10,085 bases of DNA from Burkholderiales bacterium (GCA_919902965.1 CAKKSJ010000511.1:1-10085); one strand, 5' to 3'. Counted from the stretch's first letter, positions 1 to 6,201 are shown. A program made the numbers and translations. Notes: generated from the sequence alone by a model not told the origin.

Positions 1-1
1 T

Positions 2-916
2 CTAGGCCTGATTTTCTTCCTCGGCGTGGTAAGCGCGGCCGGAGCGGGCGGCGGCGGTTTTTCCATACTCATCGGCGCTGCGGCGCAACGCCTGCCGGCG
101 GAACGCCGCGCATTCGCCTCGGGCTTCATCAATGCCGGCGGCTCCTTCGGCCAGTTCGTGTTCGCGCCCTTGGCGCAAGCGCTGATCAGCGCTTTCGGCT
201 GGGTCACCGCGCTGCTCAGCCTGGCCGCCTCGGCCCTGCTCACCATTCCGCTGGCGCTGCCACTGCGCGACAAACACCAGGGCGGCCGGACGCTGCACAT
301 TCCCGGCATCAGCCTGTCCGAGCAAACGCTGATTGCGTTCAAGGACAGGAGCTATCTGTGCCTGCACGCAGGCTTCTTTACCTGCGGCTTCCACATCGCT
401 TTCCTGGTGACCCATCTGCCGGGCGAAGTGGCGCTGTGCGGCCTGCCCGCGTCGGTATCGGCGGCTGCGCTCGCGATCATCGGCCTGTTCAACATCGCCG
501 GCAGCCTGGGCGTGGGCTGGCTGGCGCAGACCTACCGCATGAAATACCTGCTGTTCTGGGTCTACGGCATCCGCGCCGTGGCGATTGCGTTCTACCTGAT
601 GGTGCCGCATACCGCGCTCACGTTTTATGTTTTCGCGGCCGTGCTGGGCATGAGCTGGCTCGCCACGGTGCCGCCGACCGCGGGCCTGGTGGGCAAACTG
701 TTCGGCGTGCGCTATCTCGCCACCCTGTTCGGGCTGACGCTCTTGTCGCACCAGATCGGCGGCTTTTTCGGCGCCTGGCTGGGCGGGCTCGCGATCTCCT
801 CCACCGGCAATTACGACTGGATGTGGTACGCGGACATCGCGCTCGCGCTCGCGGCTGCGCTGGTCAACCTGCCGATACGCGAGGCAGCGCCGAAACTCGC
901 TGCCGCGGCGGCCTAA
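2..916 (+). CDS. MFS transporter, 5'-truncated by the window edge
   Basis: The frame is open from the first bases and ends at TAA 914-916, leaving 304 residues of what is normally a protein of about 400, so roughly the first three membrane helices are missing. A GTG at 26 is internal, because the reading frame and a hydrophobic helix continue upstream of it. The visible part has alternating hydrophobic segments. One carries the pattern RRAFASGFINAGGSFGQ followed by a Pro and GW, typical of helix 5 and its flank in MFS carriers. A polar central loop (LRDKHQGG onward) separates the halves, and GSLGVGWLAQ resembles the loop motif of the second half. The fold assignment is secure. The substrate cannot be read from the sequence; an organic anion or monocarboxylate would fit the SDR and isomerase genes downstream, which is inference. 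It is likely cotranscribed with the SDR gene 61 bp downstream. Confidence 0.85.
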   Translation, partial: LGLIFFLGVVSAAGAGGGGFSILIGAAAQRLPAERRAFASGFINAGGSFGQFVFAPLAQALISAFGWVTALLSLAASALLTIPLALPLRDKHQGGRTLHIPGISLSEQTLIAFKDRSYLCLHAGFFTCGFHIAFLVTHLPGEVALCGLPASVSAAALAIIGLFNIAGSLGVGWLAQTYRMKYLLFWVYGIRAVAIAFYLMVPHTALTFYVFAAVLGMSWLATVPPTAGLVGKLFGVRYLATLFGLTLLSHQIGGFFGAWLGGLAISSTGNYDWMWYADIALALAAALVNLPIREAAPKLAAAAA

Positions 917-977
917 GCGCAAGCCGCGCGCTGGCTATCGGATTGCGTTGCAGGAAGCTTCAATCGGAGATGAACGC

Positions 978-1706
978 ATGAACGAAAAAAGAGCGATCTT
1001 GGTGGTAGGCGCGGGCGATGCCACCGGCAGCGCGATCGCACGGCGCTTCGCGCGCGAGGGCTACATCGCCTGCGTCACGCGGCGGCATGCCGAGAAGCTC
1101 GCACCGCTGGTGGCAAACATCGAAGCTGCAGGCGGCAAGGCGCAGGCCTACGCCTCGGACGCGCGCAAGGAAGACGAAGTCATCGCGCTGTTCGCGCAGA
1201 TCGAAAAAGACATCGCCCCGATCGAAGTCGTGGTGTACAACATCGGCGCCAACGTGCGCTTTCCGATCACCGAAACCACGGCGCGGGTGTACTACAAGGT
1301 CTGGGAAATGGGCTGCTTCGGCGGCTTTCTGATCGGGCGCGAGGCGGCCAAAACCATGCTTCCGCGCGGGCGAGGATCGATTTTCTTTACCGGAGCTACG
1401 GCCAGCCTGCGCGGCAGCAGCGGATTTGCCGCCTTCGCCGGCGCCAAGCACGGGCTGCGCGCGCTGGCGCAGAGCATGGCGCGCGAACTCGGGCCCAAGG
1501 GCATCCACGTGGCGCAGATCATCGTCGACGCCGCCATCGACACCGAGTTCATCCGCGAGAATTTCCCGCAGCGCTACGCCCTCAAGGAGCAGGACGGCAT
1601 TGTCAATCCCGAGTCCATCGCCGAAAGCTACTGGCAACTGCACCGGCAGCCGCGCAATGCCTGGACCCATGAAATGGATCTGCGGCCGTGGATCGAAACC
1701 TGGTGA
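978..1706 (+). CDS. SDR-family oxidoreductase-like protein with non-canonical active site
   Basis: The protein has 242 residues, the usual size for a classical SDR. The start at ATG 978 is chosen because CGGAGA lies about 8 bases upstream and the cofactor-binding strand follows at once (AILVVGAGDATG); an in-frame TTG at 948 is less likely. The Rossmann glycine motif is G11-x-G13-x3-G17, and R35/R36 after the second strand suggest NADP(H), by family analogy. The NNAG motif appears as YNIG (87-90). The catalytic region is unusual: the YxxxK motif reads FAGAK, so Phe153 sits at the Tyr position and Lys157 is kept. The Ser position, 13 residues earlier, is Ala140, flanked by Gly139 and Thr141. 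The conserved helix-4 Asn aligns with Gly112. The C-terminal segment HEMDLRPWIETW is a recognisable tail in a subgroup of proteobacterial SDRs. It may bind a nucleotide without classical dehydrogenase chemistry. It is followed after 27 bp by the isomerase gene, probably in one operon. Confidence 0.88.
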   Translation: MNEKRAILVVGAGDATGSAIARRFAREGYIACVTRRHAEKLAPLVANIEAAGGKAQAYASDARKEDEVIALFAQIEKDIAPIEVVVYNIGANVRFPITETTARVYYKVWEMGCFGGFLIGREAAKTMLPRGRGSIFFTGATASLRGSSGFAAFAGAKHGLRALAQSMARELGPKGIHVAQIIVDAAIDTEFIRENFPQRYALKEQDGIVNPESIAESYWQLHRQPRNAWTHEMDLRPWIETW

Positions 1707-1733
1707 CAAACCTACGCTGAAGGAGCGATCGGT

Positions 1734-2324
1734 ATGGCGAAAACAGTCGAGTTCTACTTCGATTTCGGCAGCCCCTATTCTTACCTCGCCTACAAGGCGC
1801 TGCCGGGAATCGCGGCGGCGCAGGGCGCGGAAATCCTCTGGCGCCCGATGCTGCTCGGCGGCGTATTCAAGGCCACCGGCAATCACAGCCCGGTCGAAAT
1901 TCCGGCCAAAGGCAAATGGCTGCAGCAGGACCTGCAGCGCTGGGCGGCGCATTACGGCGCGGTGTTCAGGAACAACCCGCATTTCCCGGTCAACACCCTG
2001 GTGCTGATGCGCGGCGCGACCGGATTGCAGATGCGCGGGACGGACTTCGGCAGGTACGTCGAGGCGATGTTTCGCGCCATGTGGGAGGAACCGCGCAACC
2101 TGGGCGATGCGGCGGAAATCGCCACGGTGCTGCGCGAGGCAGGCTTCGACGCCGAGGCCTTTTTGGCCCTGGTGAACGACGCAGAGGTGAAACAGCAGCT
2201 CAAGAAGAATACCGAGCAGGCGGTGGCGCGCGGCGTGTTCGGCGCACCGACTTTCTTTGTCGGCGATGAAATGTTCTGGGGCCAGGACCGGCTCGATTTC
2301 GTCGCCGAAGCGCTGGCCGCTTAG
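1734..2324 (+). CDS. 2-hydroxychromene-2-carboxylate isomerase / DsbA-family (kappa-GST-like) protein
   Basis: The protein has 196 residues, matching the NahD-type HCCA isomerase family, which has a thioredoxin fold with an inserted helical domain. The start at ATG 1734 has AAGGAG at 1720-1725, 8 bases upstream. The N-terminus reads VEFYFDFGSPYSYLA; Ser13 in FGSPYSY corresponds to the glutathione-activating Ser of HCCA isomerases and replaces the CxxC of true disulfide oxidases. NNPHFPVNT in the helical domain is typical of the family. The C-terminal GVFGAPTFFV contains the cis-proline (Pro172) shared by thioredoxin folds. Characterised members isomerise 2-hydroxychromene-2-carboxylate to a benzylidenepyruvate in naphthalene breakdown, using glutathione. 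No ring dioxygenase or aldolase gene is seen here, so the real substrate may differ. The protein has no signal peptide, so it is probably cytoplasmic. It is the last gene of the likely MFS-SDR-isomerase operon. Confidence 0.88.
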   Translation: MAKTVEFYFDFGSPYSYLAYKALPGIAAAQGAEILWRPMLLGGVFKATGNHSPVEIPAKGKWLQQDLQRWAAHYGAVFRNNPHFPVNTLVLMRGATGLQMRGTDFGRYVEAMFRAMWEEPRNLGDAAEIATVLREAGFDAEAFLALVNDAEVKQQLKKNTEQAVARGVFGAPTFFVGDEMFWGQDRLDFVAEALAA

Positions 2325-2401
2325 CCGGATCCGAGCCGCAAGCTCAATCGGCCAAATGCTGTTTTTGTGAATTTACTGGCATTTTGACGTGAAAACCTCT
2401 T

Positions 2402-2425
2402 CGTATGGCCCGACCGGGCAATACG
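2402..2425. repeat. Interrupted inverted repeat in the 2325-2570 gap
   Basis: The sequence reads CGTAT, G, GCCCG, AC, CGGGC, A, ATACG. The outer and inner arms are perfectly complementary with a single G/A mismatch between them. As RNA it could form a stem with a GACC tetraloop 78 bases after the isomerase stop. No T-run follows, so it is not a standard intrinsic terminator; an operator or a Rho-associated 3' hairpin are alternatives. The rest of the 246 bp gap holds no credible gene. Confidence 0.4.
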
Positions 2426-2428
2426 GCG

Positions 2429-2454
2429 TAGCATCGTCGGCATAGCATTCGGCA
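2429..2454. repeat. Short imperfect tandem repeat
   Basis: Two adjacent copies read TAGCATCGTCGGCA (2429-2442) and TAGCATTCGGCA (2443-2454). They differ only by a two-base CG insertion in the first copy. The repeat starts four bases after the dyad at 2402-2425. It may be a slippage product or paired half-sites for a regulator; nothing in the sequence decides between them. Confidence 0.35.
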
Positions 2455-2527
2455 CCCAAGCGCGGGGATTCTTCTGCCCGCCGGGAAGCCTGACCGGCCG
2501 ATCAGCACGGACTGCGCCGCGGCGATG

Positions 2528-2533
2528 TATAGT
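2528..2533 (+). promoter_or_regulatory. Possible -10 element for the response regulator gene
   Basis: TATAGT matches five of six bases of the sigma-70 -10 consensus and lies 37 bases before the chosen ATG at 2571. No acceptable -35 hexamer is seen 16-18 bases upstream, so this is a weak call. It may need an activator or be fortuitous. Confidence 0.22.
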
Positions 2534-2570
2534 TCATCAATTGATTCGGGATCATCCGCACCAGGCTTCT

Positions 2571-2981
2571 ATGCAAAACAAATCCAAACCGCGCATTCTG
2601 ATCATCGACGACAATGCCGGCTTTCGCGAGCTGCTGCGCATCATGTTGTCGAATGAGGGCTACGCGGTACAAGAGGCGGAAGATGCCGTCGAAGGCGGCA
2701 AAGCGATGCTCGCCGGCCAGCTCGATCTGGTCATATGCGACATCGATATGCCCTACATGGACGGTTTGGAACTGCTGTCGGCGCTGCGCTCGGATCCCGC
2801 CACCGCGTCATTAAAAGTGATTCTGGTCTCCGGACGAAAAGACAACGACACCCTGATCAAGGCAGAGCAATTCGGCGCGCTGGATTTCCTAGTCAAACCG
2901 GTGACCCGCGAGCGATTGCTTGAGTCCATCGTTTCTTGCCTGAACAGGGCCAACGGCAAGAGCAGTTTGCTTTCATCCTGA
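2571..2981 (+). CDS. Receiver-only (CheY-like) response regulator
   Basis: The protein has 136 residues and consists of one receiver domain with no output domain. The start is taken at ATG 2571, so that the first beta strand (RILIIDDN) begins at residue 8; a TTG at 2541 in frame would add ten residues. The ribosome site is weak (CCAGG). All phosphotransfer residues are present: acidic pair Asp13/Asp14, phosphoacceptor Asp57 in DIDMPYMDG, Ser87 in the VSG switch position and Lys109 in the KP motif. It should be phosphorylated by a histidine kinase and act by protein-protein contact, like CheY or a phosphorelay intermediate, in the cytoplasm. No kinase is encoded nearby. The 148 bp to the next start hold a strong inverted repeat, so it may be a separate transcript from the lapG/lapD genes, although orientation is the same. 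A link to adhesin control is inferred only from proximity. Confidence 0.9.
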   Translation: MQNKSKPRILIIDDNAGFRELLRIMLSNEGYAVQEAEDAVEGGKAMLAGQLDLVICDIDMPYMDGLELLSALRSDPATASLKVILVSGRKDNDTLIKAEQFGALDFLVKPVTRERLLESIVSCLNRANGKSSLLSS

Positions 2982-3016
2982 GCGTGATTTGCGCGGGACG
3001 CGCAGGTCGATACGAT

Positions 3017-3037
3017 GTCCAGATGGTCCATCTGGAC
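3017..3037. repeat. Perfect 10+1+10 bp inverted repeat upstream of the small gene and lapG
   Basis: Left arm GTCCAGATGG (3017-3026), centre T, right arm CCATCTGGAC (3028-3037), without a mismatch. An outer pair ATGTCC (3015-3020) and GGACAT (3041-3046) gives a second, overlapping way to pair, so GGAC occurs twice on the right side. No T-tract follows, which argues against a simple terminator for the response regulator ending at 2981. Perfect symmetry around one base and location 92 bp before the next start suit a dimeric repressor or activator site. An RNA hairpin of 9 bp with a 3-base loop is the alternative. Confidence 0.6.
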
Positions 3038-3039
3038 TA

Positions 3040-3070
3040 TGGACATTAGCGGTGGAATCCGCACAATAGT
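3040..3070 (+). promoter_or_regulatory. Weak promoter candidate for the 3130 gene and lapGD
   Basis: TGGACA at 3040-3045 differs from the -35 consensus at one base. AATAGT at 3065-3070 matches four of six -10 bases, with a 19-base spacer, which is longer than ideal. If real, the -35 sits directly beside the right arm of the inverted repeat at 3017-3037, so a bound regulator would contact polymerase. The call rests on consensus matching only. Confidence 0.22.
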
Positions 3071-3129
3071 ATTGAGTGGCCCGGTTCATTCCCCCTTTAT
3101 GGAATGATCCGAAAGGACAAAGGACCAAT

Positions 3130-3228
3130 ATGACAGATGCACCTGAAAACGGCTTTCGGCCCGTCCTGAATAGCGGGACTTCGAGCATGACCGATGCGCT
3201 GCGAAACCGCTTTCCGCTGTTTTTGAAT
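3130..3228 (+). repeat. Internal direct repeat encoding a duplicated N-terminal motif
   Basis: Bases 3130-3171 and 3187-3228, both in frame and both beginning with ATG, encode 14-residue segments identical at 8 positions (M, T, D, A, N, F, L, N). By my hand alignment about 29 of 42 bases match. The second ATG at 3187 has no good ribosome site. Confidence 0.5.
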
Positions 3229-3462
3229 GAAAAAAACATCAGGTCGGCGATCGAATCGATTTGCGCCGAATTCGGAAAGCTGAAGTCTCTGAACATTCTT
3301 CCCGCAACGCGGGGGACGAGCCTCCATTGCGCCTGCTCTTTGCAGTTCGATTCCGCGGCAGCTGCAGCCGCCCTCAAATCAAAGTATCAGGTGACGGAAC
3401 ACGCCGGCGAACTCCATTTCATGGTGGACGTGGATGAACGATGGACCGGCCGGACCATGTAG
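3130..3462 (+). CDS. Unknown 110-residue protein, RRM/ferredoxin-like sequence pattern, upstream of lapG
   Basis: I do not recognise this protein. ATG 3130 is chosen as start because AAGGA at 3120-3124 sits five bases upstream; an in-frame GTG at 3076 is less likely. Residues 1-14 and 20-33 are similar (shared pattern MTDAxxNxFxxxLN). The region from about 37 to 102 alternates helix-like and strand-like segments: a helix (IRSAIESICAEFGKL), a strand (SLNILPA), a strand (CACSLQFDS), an Ala-rich helix (AAAAAALKSKY) and a strand (ELHFMVDV). The order, with 'FG.l' after helix 1 and 'F.s..aA..A' after a strand, resembles an RNA-recognition-motif or other ferredoxin-like fold, but no clear RNP1/RNP2 aromatics are seen. 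No signal peptide or membrane segment is present. It ends in TAG in the same frame as lapG, 66 bp before the preferred lapG start, so it is probably cotranscribed with lapG and lapD. Confidence 0.7.
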   Translation: MTDAPENGFRPVLNSGTSSMTDALRNRFPLFLNEKNIRSAIESICAEFGKLKSLNILPATRGTSLHCACSLQFDSAAAAAALKSKYQVTEHAGELHFMVDVDERWTGRTM

Positions 3463-3528
3463 GCCCGCCTCCGGTTGAAGTATCGAATTCGTCTCGGCGC
3501 ACTACACCCTGAGCCCGCGGCCGGCAGC

Positions 3529-4233
3529 GTGAGAAAAAGATCGATCCTGGGGCTGACTGGAGTCGGTCTGCTTCTCGCTGTGGTGATCGCTTTTGCTCAG
3601 GCGATAGCGGACCTCGGGTTTACCACTAAAGTTAGCGCCGGGCTCACCGCGCAGTACACGCGCAGGTTCGGCCCGCCGGTCCCGCAGCGATTCGCGCCAT
3701 GGATGCGCTTCGCCGTGGAGCAGAAGTCGAACCCGTTCTCGCAGCGGCTGGAAGCGGCGCAGGGGCGCGAGGCCGCTACGCTTCAGATCGTCAACGACGC
3801 CATCAACAGCAAAATGAAATGGCTCGAGGACAAGGTGCACTGGGGGGCGGATGATTACTGGGCCACGCCGGCCGAATCGATCGCCAGCGCCGGCGGGGAT
3901 TGCGAGGATTACTCCATCGCCAAGTACTATATGCTGAAGGAACTGGGCGTGCCGCTCGCGCGCCTGCGCATCACCTACGTGCGCGCCCTGTCGCTCAAGG
4001 GACAGGCGCACATGGTTCTCGCCTATTTCTCGACGCCCGATGCAGAGCCGCTCATACTCGACAATCTGGACGGCCGCGTGCGCCCGGCATCGCAGCGCGC
4101 GGATCTCGATCCGGTTTACAGTTTCAATGACGACGAAGTGCAAATCGTAAAAGGCGGAAAGCGCGGCAGGCCCTCACAAATCCGCAGCTGGCTCGCGGTG
4201 CAGGAGCGCCTTGTCGCCGAGAGCCGGACCTAA
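3529..4233 (+). CDS. lapG: LapG-type periplasmic cysteine protease (transglutaminase-like, BTLCP family)
   Basis: LapG proteins cut a large biofilm adhesin near its N-terminus in the periplasm, releasing it from the outer membrane; LapD binds and restrains LapG while c-di-GMP is high. With GTG 3529 as start the product has 234 residues and opens with a signal sequence (RKR, then a hydrophobic stretch to about residue 24). An in-frame TTG at 3475 would add 18 residues before the basic region and is less likely; neither has a good ribosome site. The catalytic triad is complete: Cys125 in GGDCEDYS, His161 in QAHMVLAY, Asp178 in LILDNLDG. Spacings of 36 and 17 residues are close to those I recall for the Pseudomonas fluorescens enzyme. 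DYWATP and LRITYVRAL are further family landmarks. Asp124, Glu126 and Asp127 around the Cys lie where family members bind calcium. lapD follows after 21 bp. Confidence 0.93.
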   Translation: MRKRSILGLTGVGLLLAVVIAFAQAIADLGFTTKVSAGLTAQYTRRFGPPVPQRFAPWMRFAVEQKSNPFSQRLEAAQGREAATLQIVNDAINSKMKWLEDKVHWGADDYWATPAESIASAGGDCEDYSIAKYYMLKELGVPLARLRITYVRALSLKGQAHMVLAYFSTPDAEPLILDNLDGRVRPASQRADLDPVYSFNDDEVQIVKGGKRGRPSQIRSWLAVQERLVAESRT

Positions 4234-4254
4234 GTACAGGAGCAAGAAACCGCT

Positions 4255-6201
4255 ATGACACTCGCACGCCAGCTGTTAGCCGGAATATTCGCGGCCTTCA
4301 TCGCGCTGCTCATCGGCATCGAGGCCATTTACGTCTGGTCGGCGCGCAGCCACCTGGAGGAACAGCTTGACGCGCACGCGAACGAGACGGCGACCTCGCT
4401 TGCGCTGTCGCTGGGCGCGCGCACAAGCGCGCTTGACGCCTCCCTGGTCAACATCATGGTCAATCCAGTGTTCGACCGCGGCTACTTCGAGTCGATCCAG
4501 GTGCTCTCGCCCGGCGGCGAGCGCATATTCGGCCGGACCCTGGAATCCCACGATATCGAGGCACCCCGTTGGTTCATCTCGCTGGTCCCGCTGCAGGGCC
4601 CGCGGGGCGAGGCGCTGATCACGGCTGGCTGGAAACAACTAGGCAAGGTCGTCGTGCAAGTCCATCCTGGCTATGCCTATGTGCAGCTTTACGACACCGC
4701 GCTCGCCACGCTGATCTGGCTCGGCGTGCTGTTTGCACTGGCCTTGCTCGCGGTTCGCCATTACCTCGCCGGCATCCTCAAGCCGCTGCAGGAGATCGAG
4801 CAGACCGCGCTCGCCATCAGCAACCGCAACTTCATCTCGATCGCAGTCGAACCGCGCACGCGGGAACTGCAGCGGGTTACCGCCGCCATGAACAGTCTGT
4901 CGTCGAAAATCCGCGCCGCGATTACGCAAGAGTCCGAGCGTGCAGAGCGTCTGCGCAAGGAAGCGTTCGAAGATACGCTGACCGGGCGACTTAACCGGCG
5001 CGGTTTCGAGCAGTCCGTCGCGGCAATGCTCGAAACCAGCGGCGAAATCCACTCCGGCGCGCTGGCGCTGTTCTTCGTCACCGGCCTGGAGGACGTGAAC
5101 CGAGTGTTTGGCTTGTCGAGCGGGAACGAAATCCTGAAGCACCTGGCCGGAGCGCTGGCTGCACCCGGCTCGCAGGGTCCGGCCATCGTCGGGCGGTGGC
5201 AGGGACCGACGCTGGCGGTGTTCGTGCCGAACATCGAGGCGCAGGCGGCGCTGGCATGGGCCGACGGCCTGTGCAGGGATTTCTCCACACGCTTGCGCGC
5301 AGAGGGAATGGCCGAGAACCTTGTGCTGTCGAGCGGCGTCACGCATTTCAGCGAGGACACGGTCGCTCTGGCCCTGCTTGCCCGGTCAGCCGAAGGCGCA
5401 CTCGCCGACGCAGTCAAGAAAGGGGGCGCAGTCCTGGCCCCGCCGCATAGCGGCGCCCGGTCGACCGGAACGGACCTGAAGTCCGAAATCGAATCGGCGA
5501 TTGCTGCGAACCGCATCACCCTGCTTGGGCAAAAAGTGATCTCTTTGGCCGATCGGAAGGTGCTACAACTCGAATTGCTGTCCAGCCTGTCAGATGGCGA
5601 CGCCAACGCGATCCCCGCGGGTACCTTCGTCCCGATCGCGAGCCAGCACGGCATGCTGGCCGCACTCGATAAAAAAGTTGTAGCGCACGCTCTGGAAGCG
5701 CTGGAGCGCATCGGCTCGCTGCCCTGGACGGTGAGCGTGAACGTGTCCATGCAGAGTATCTGCAACCCTGGCTTTCGTACCGCGCTAAAGGACCTGCTGC
5801 TGAAGAAAAAGCAGGTCGCCCGACGTCTTGTTTTCGAGCTGACCGGTTACGCCGCCAGCCACATGCCGGACCTGAGCAAGGCGTTCTCCAGTGAGTTGCA
5901 CACTATGGGCGTTCGCCTCGCACTCGATAATTTCGATCTCGACCGCAATTCAATGGCGATCGCGCACGAACTGCTGCCCGCCTACATCAAGCTCGCTCCG
6001 GCATTCACGCAGCAGATCGCCGTGCGCGACGATCTGCGCTTCATAGTCGAGGCCATGGTTAGGATATTGCAACCGCTTGAAATTCCATTGATTGCGCAGG
6101 GCGTGGAGGACGCGAGCACCATCGACATACTGGCCGGGCTCGGTCTCACCGCCTACCAGGGCTACGCCGGCGGAAGGCCGGAGCCGCTGCCCCGGGCCTG
6201 A
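4255..6201 (+). CDS. lapD: LapD-type inner-membrane c-di-GMP receptor (periplasmic-HAMP-GGDEF-EAL)
   Basis: The product has 648 residues. The start at ATG 4255 is preceded by AGGAG at 4238-4242. Order: membrane helix about 6-28; periplasmic output domain about 29-148 with Trp126 in GWKQLGKV and HPGYAY, matching the LapG-binding domain; second membrane helix about 149-168; HAMP and linker to about 235; GGDEF domain about 236-395; EAL domain about 408-640. Both catalytic domains are degenerate. The GGDEF signature aligns with Q316-G-P-T-L320. EAL reads ELL (Glu440 kept), the Glu of the T-E motif is Gly531, the paired Asp reads Asp558-Asn559, and EGVE reads QGVE (Gln615). It should therefore bind rather than make or degrade c-di-GMP. 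In characterised systems ligand binding to the EAL domain opens an autoinhibited dimer, so the periplasmic domain captures LapG. Translation is probably coupled with lapG. Confidence 0.94.
   Translation: MTLARQLLAGIFAAFIALLIGIEAIYVWSARSHLEEQLDAHANETATSLALSLGARTSALDASLVNIMVNPVFDRGYFESIQVLSPGGERIFGRTLESHDIEAPRWFISLVPLQGPRGEALITAGWKQLGKVVVQVHPGYAYVQLYDTALATLIWLGVLFALALLAVRHYLAGILKPLQEIEQTALAISNRNFISIAVEPRTRELQRVTAAMNSLSSKIRAAITQESERAERLRKEAFEDTLTGRLNRRGFEQSVAAMLETSGEIHSGALALFFVTGLEDVNRVFGLSSGNEILKHLAGALAAPGSQGPAIVGRWQGPTLAVFVPNIEAQAALAWADGLCRDFSTRLRAEGMAENLVLSSGVTHFSEDTVALALLARSAEGALADAVKKGGAVLAPPHSGARSTGTDLKSEIESAIAANRITLLGQKVISLADRKVLQLELLSSLSDGDANAIPAGTFVPIASQHGMLAALDKKVVAHALEALERIGSLPWTVSVNVSMQSICNPGFRTALKDLLLKKKQVARRLVFELTGYAASHMPDLSKAFSSELHTMGVRLALDNFDLDRNSMAIAHELLPAYIKLAPAFTQQIAVRDDLRFIVEAMVRILQPLEIPLIAQGVEDASTIDILAGLGLTAYQGYAGGRPEPLPRA

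Noticed and set aside
2..922. Long open frame on the minus strand (about 306 codons) opposite the MFS gene
   Set aside because: Its product is Arg/Gln/Ala-rich without hydrophobic core or domain pattern, as expected from the antisense of a GC-rich gene. The plus strand encodes a clear membrane transporter.
960..1982. Minus-strand open frame of 340 codons across the SDR and isomerase genes
   Set aside because: It spans two well-supported plus-strand genes and their intergenic ribosome site, and has no recognisable domain.
2384..2412. Promoter with TTGACG as -35 in the gap after the isomerase gene
   Set aside because: No -10-like hexamer occurs 16-18 bases downstream; the nearest candidate has a 14-base spacer.
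3017..3046. Intrinsic terminator for the response regulator gene
   Set aside because: The hairpin potential is strong but no T-run follows on the plus strand and it begins 35 bases after the stop, so it is kept only as an inverted repeat of unknown role.
3460..3531. Fusion or readthrough of the small gene into lapG through the in-frame TAG at 3460-3462
   Set aside because: LapG needs a signal peptide at its own N-terminus, and a GTG start directly before the basic/hydrophobic signal region is available. Shared frame alone is weak evidence.
4761..5765. Minus-strand open frame of 334 codons inside lapD
   Set aside because: Ser/Arg/Ala-rich composition with no domain signature; it mirrors codon bias of lapD, whose domain order is unambiguous.
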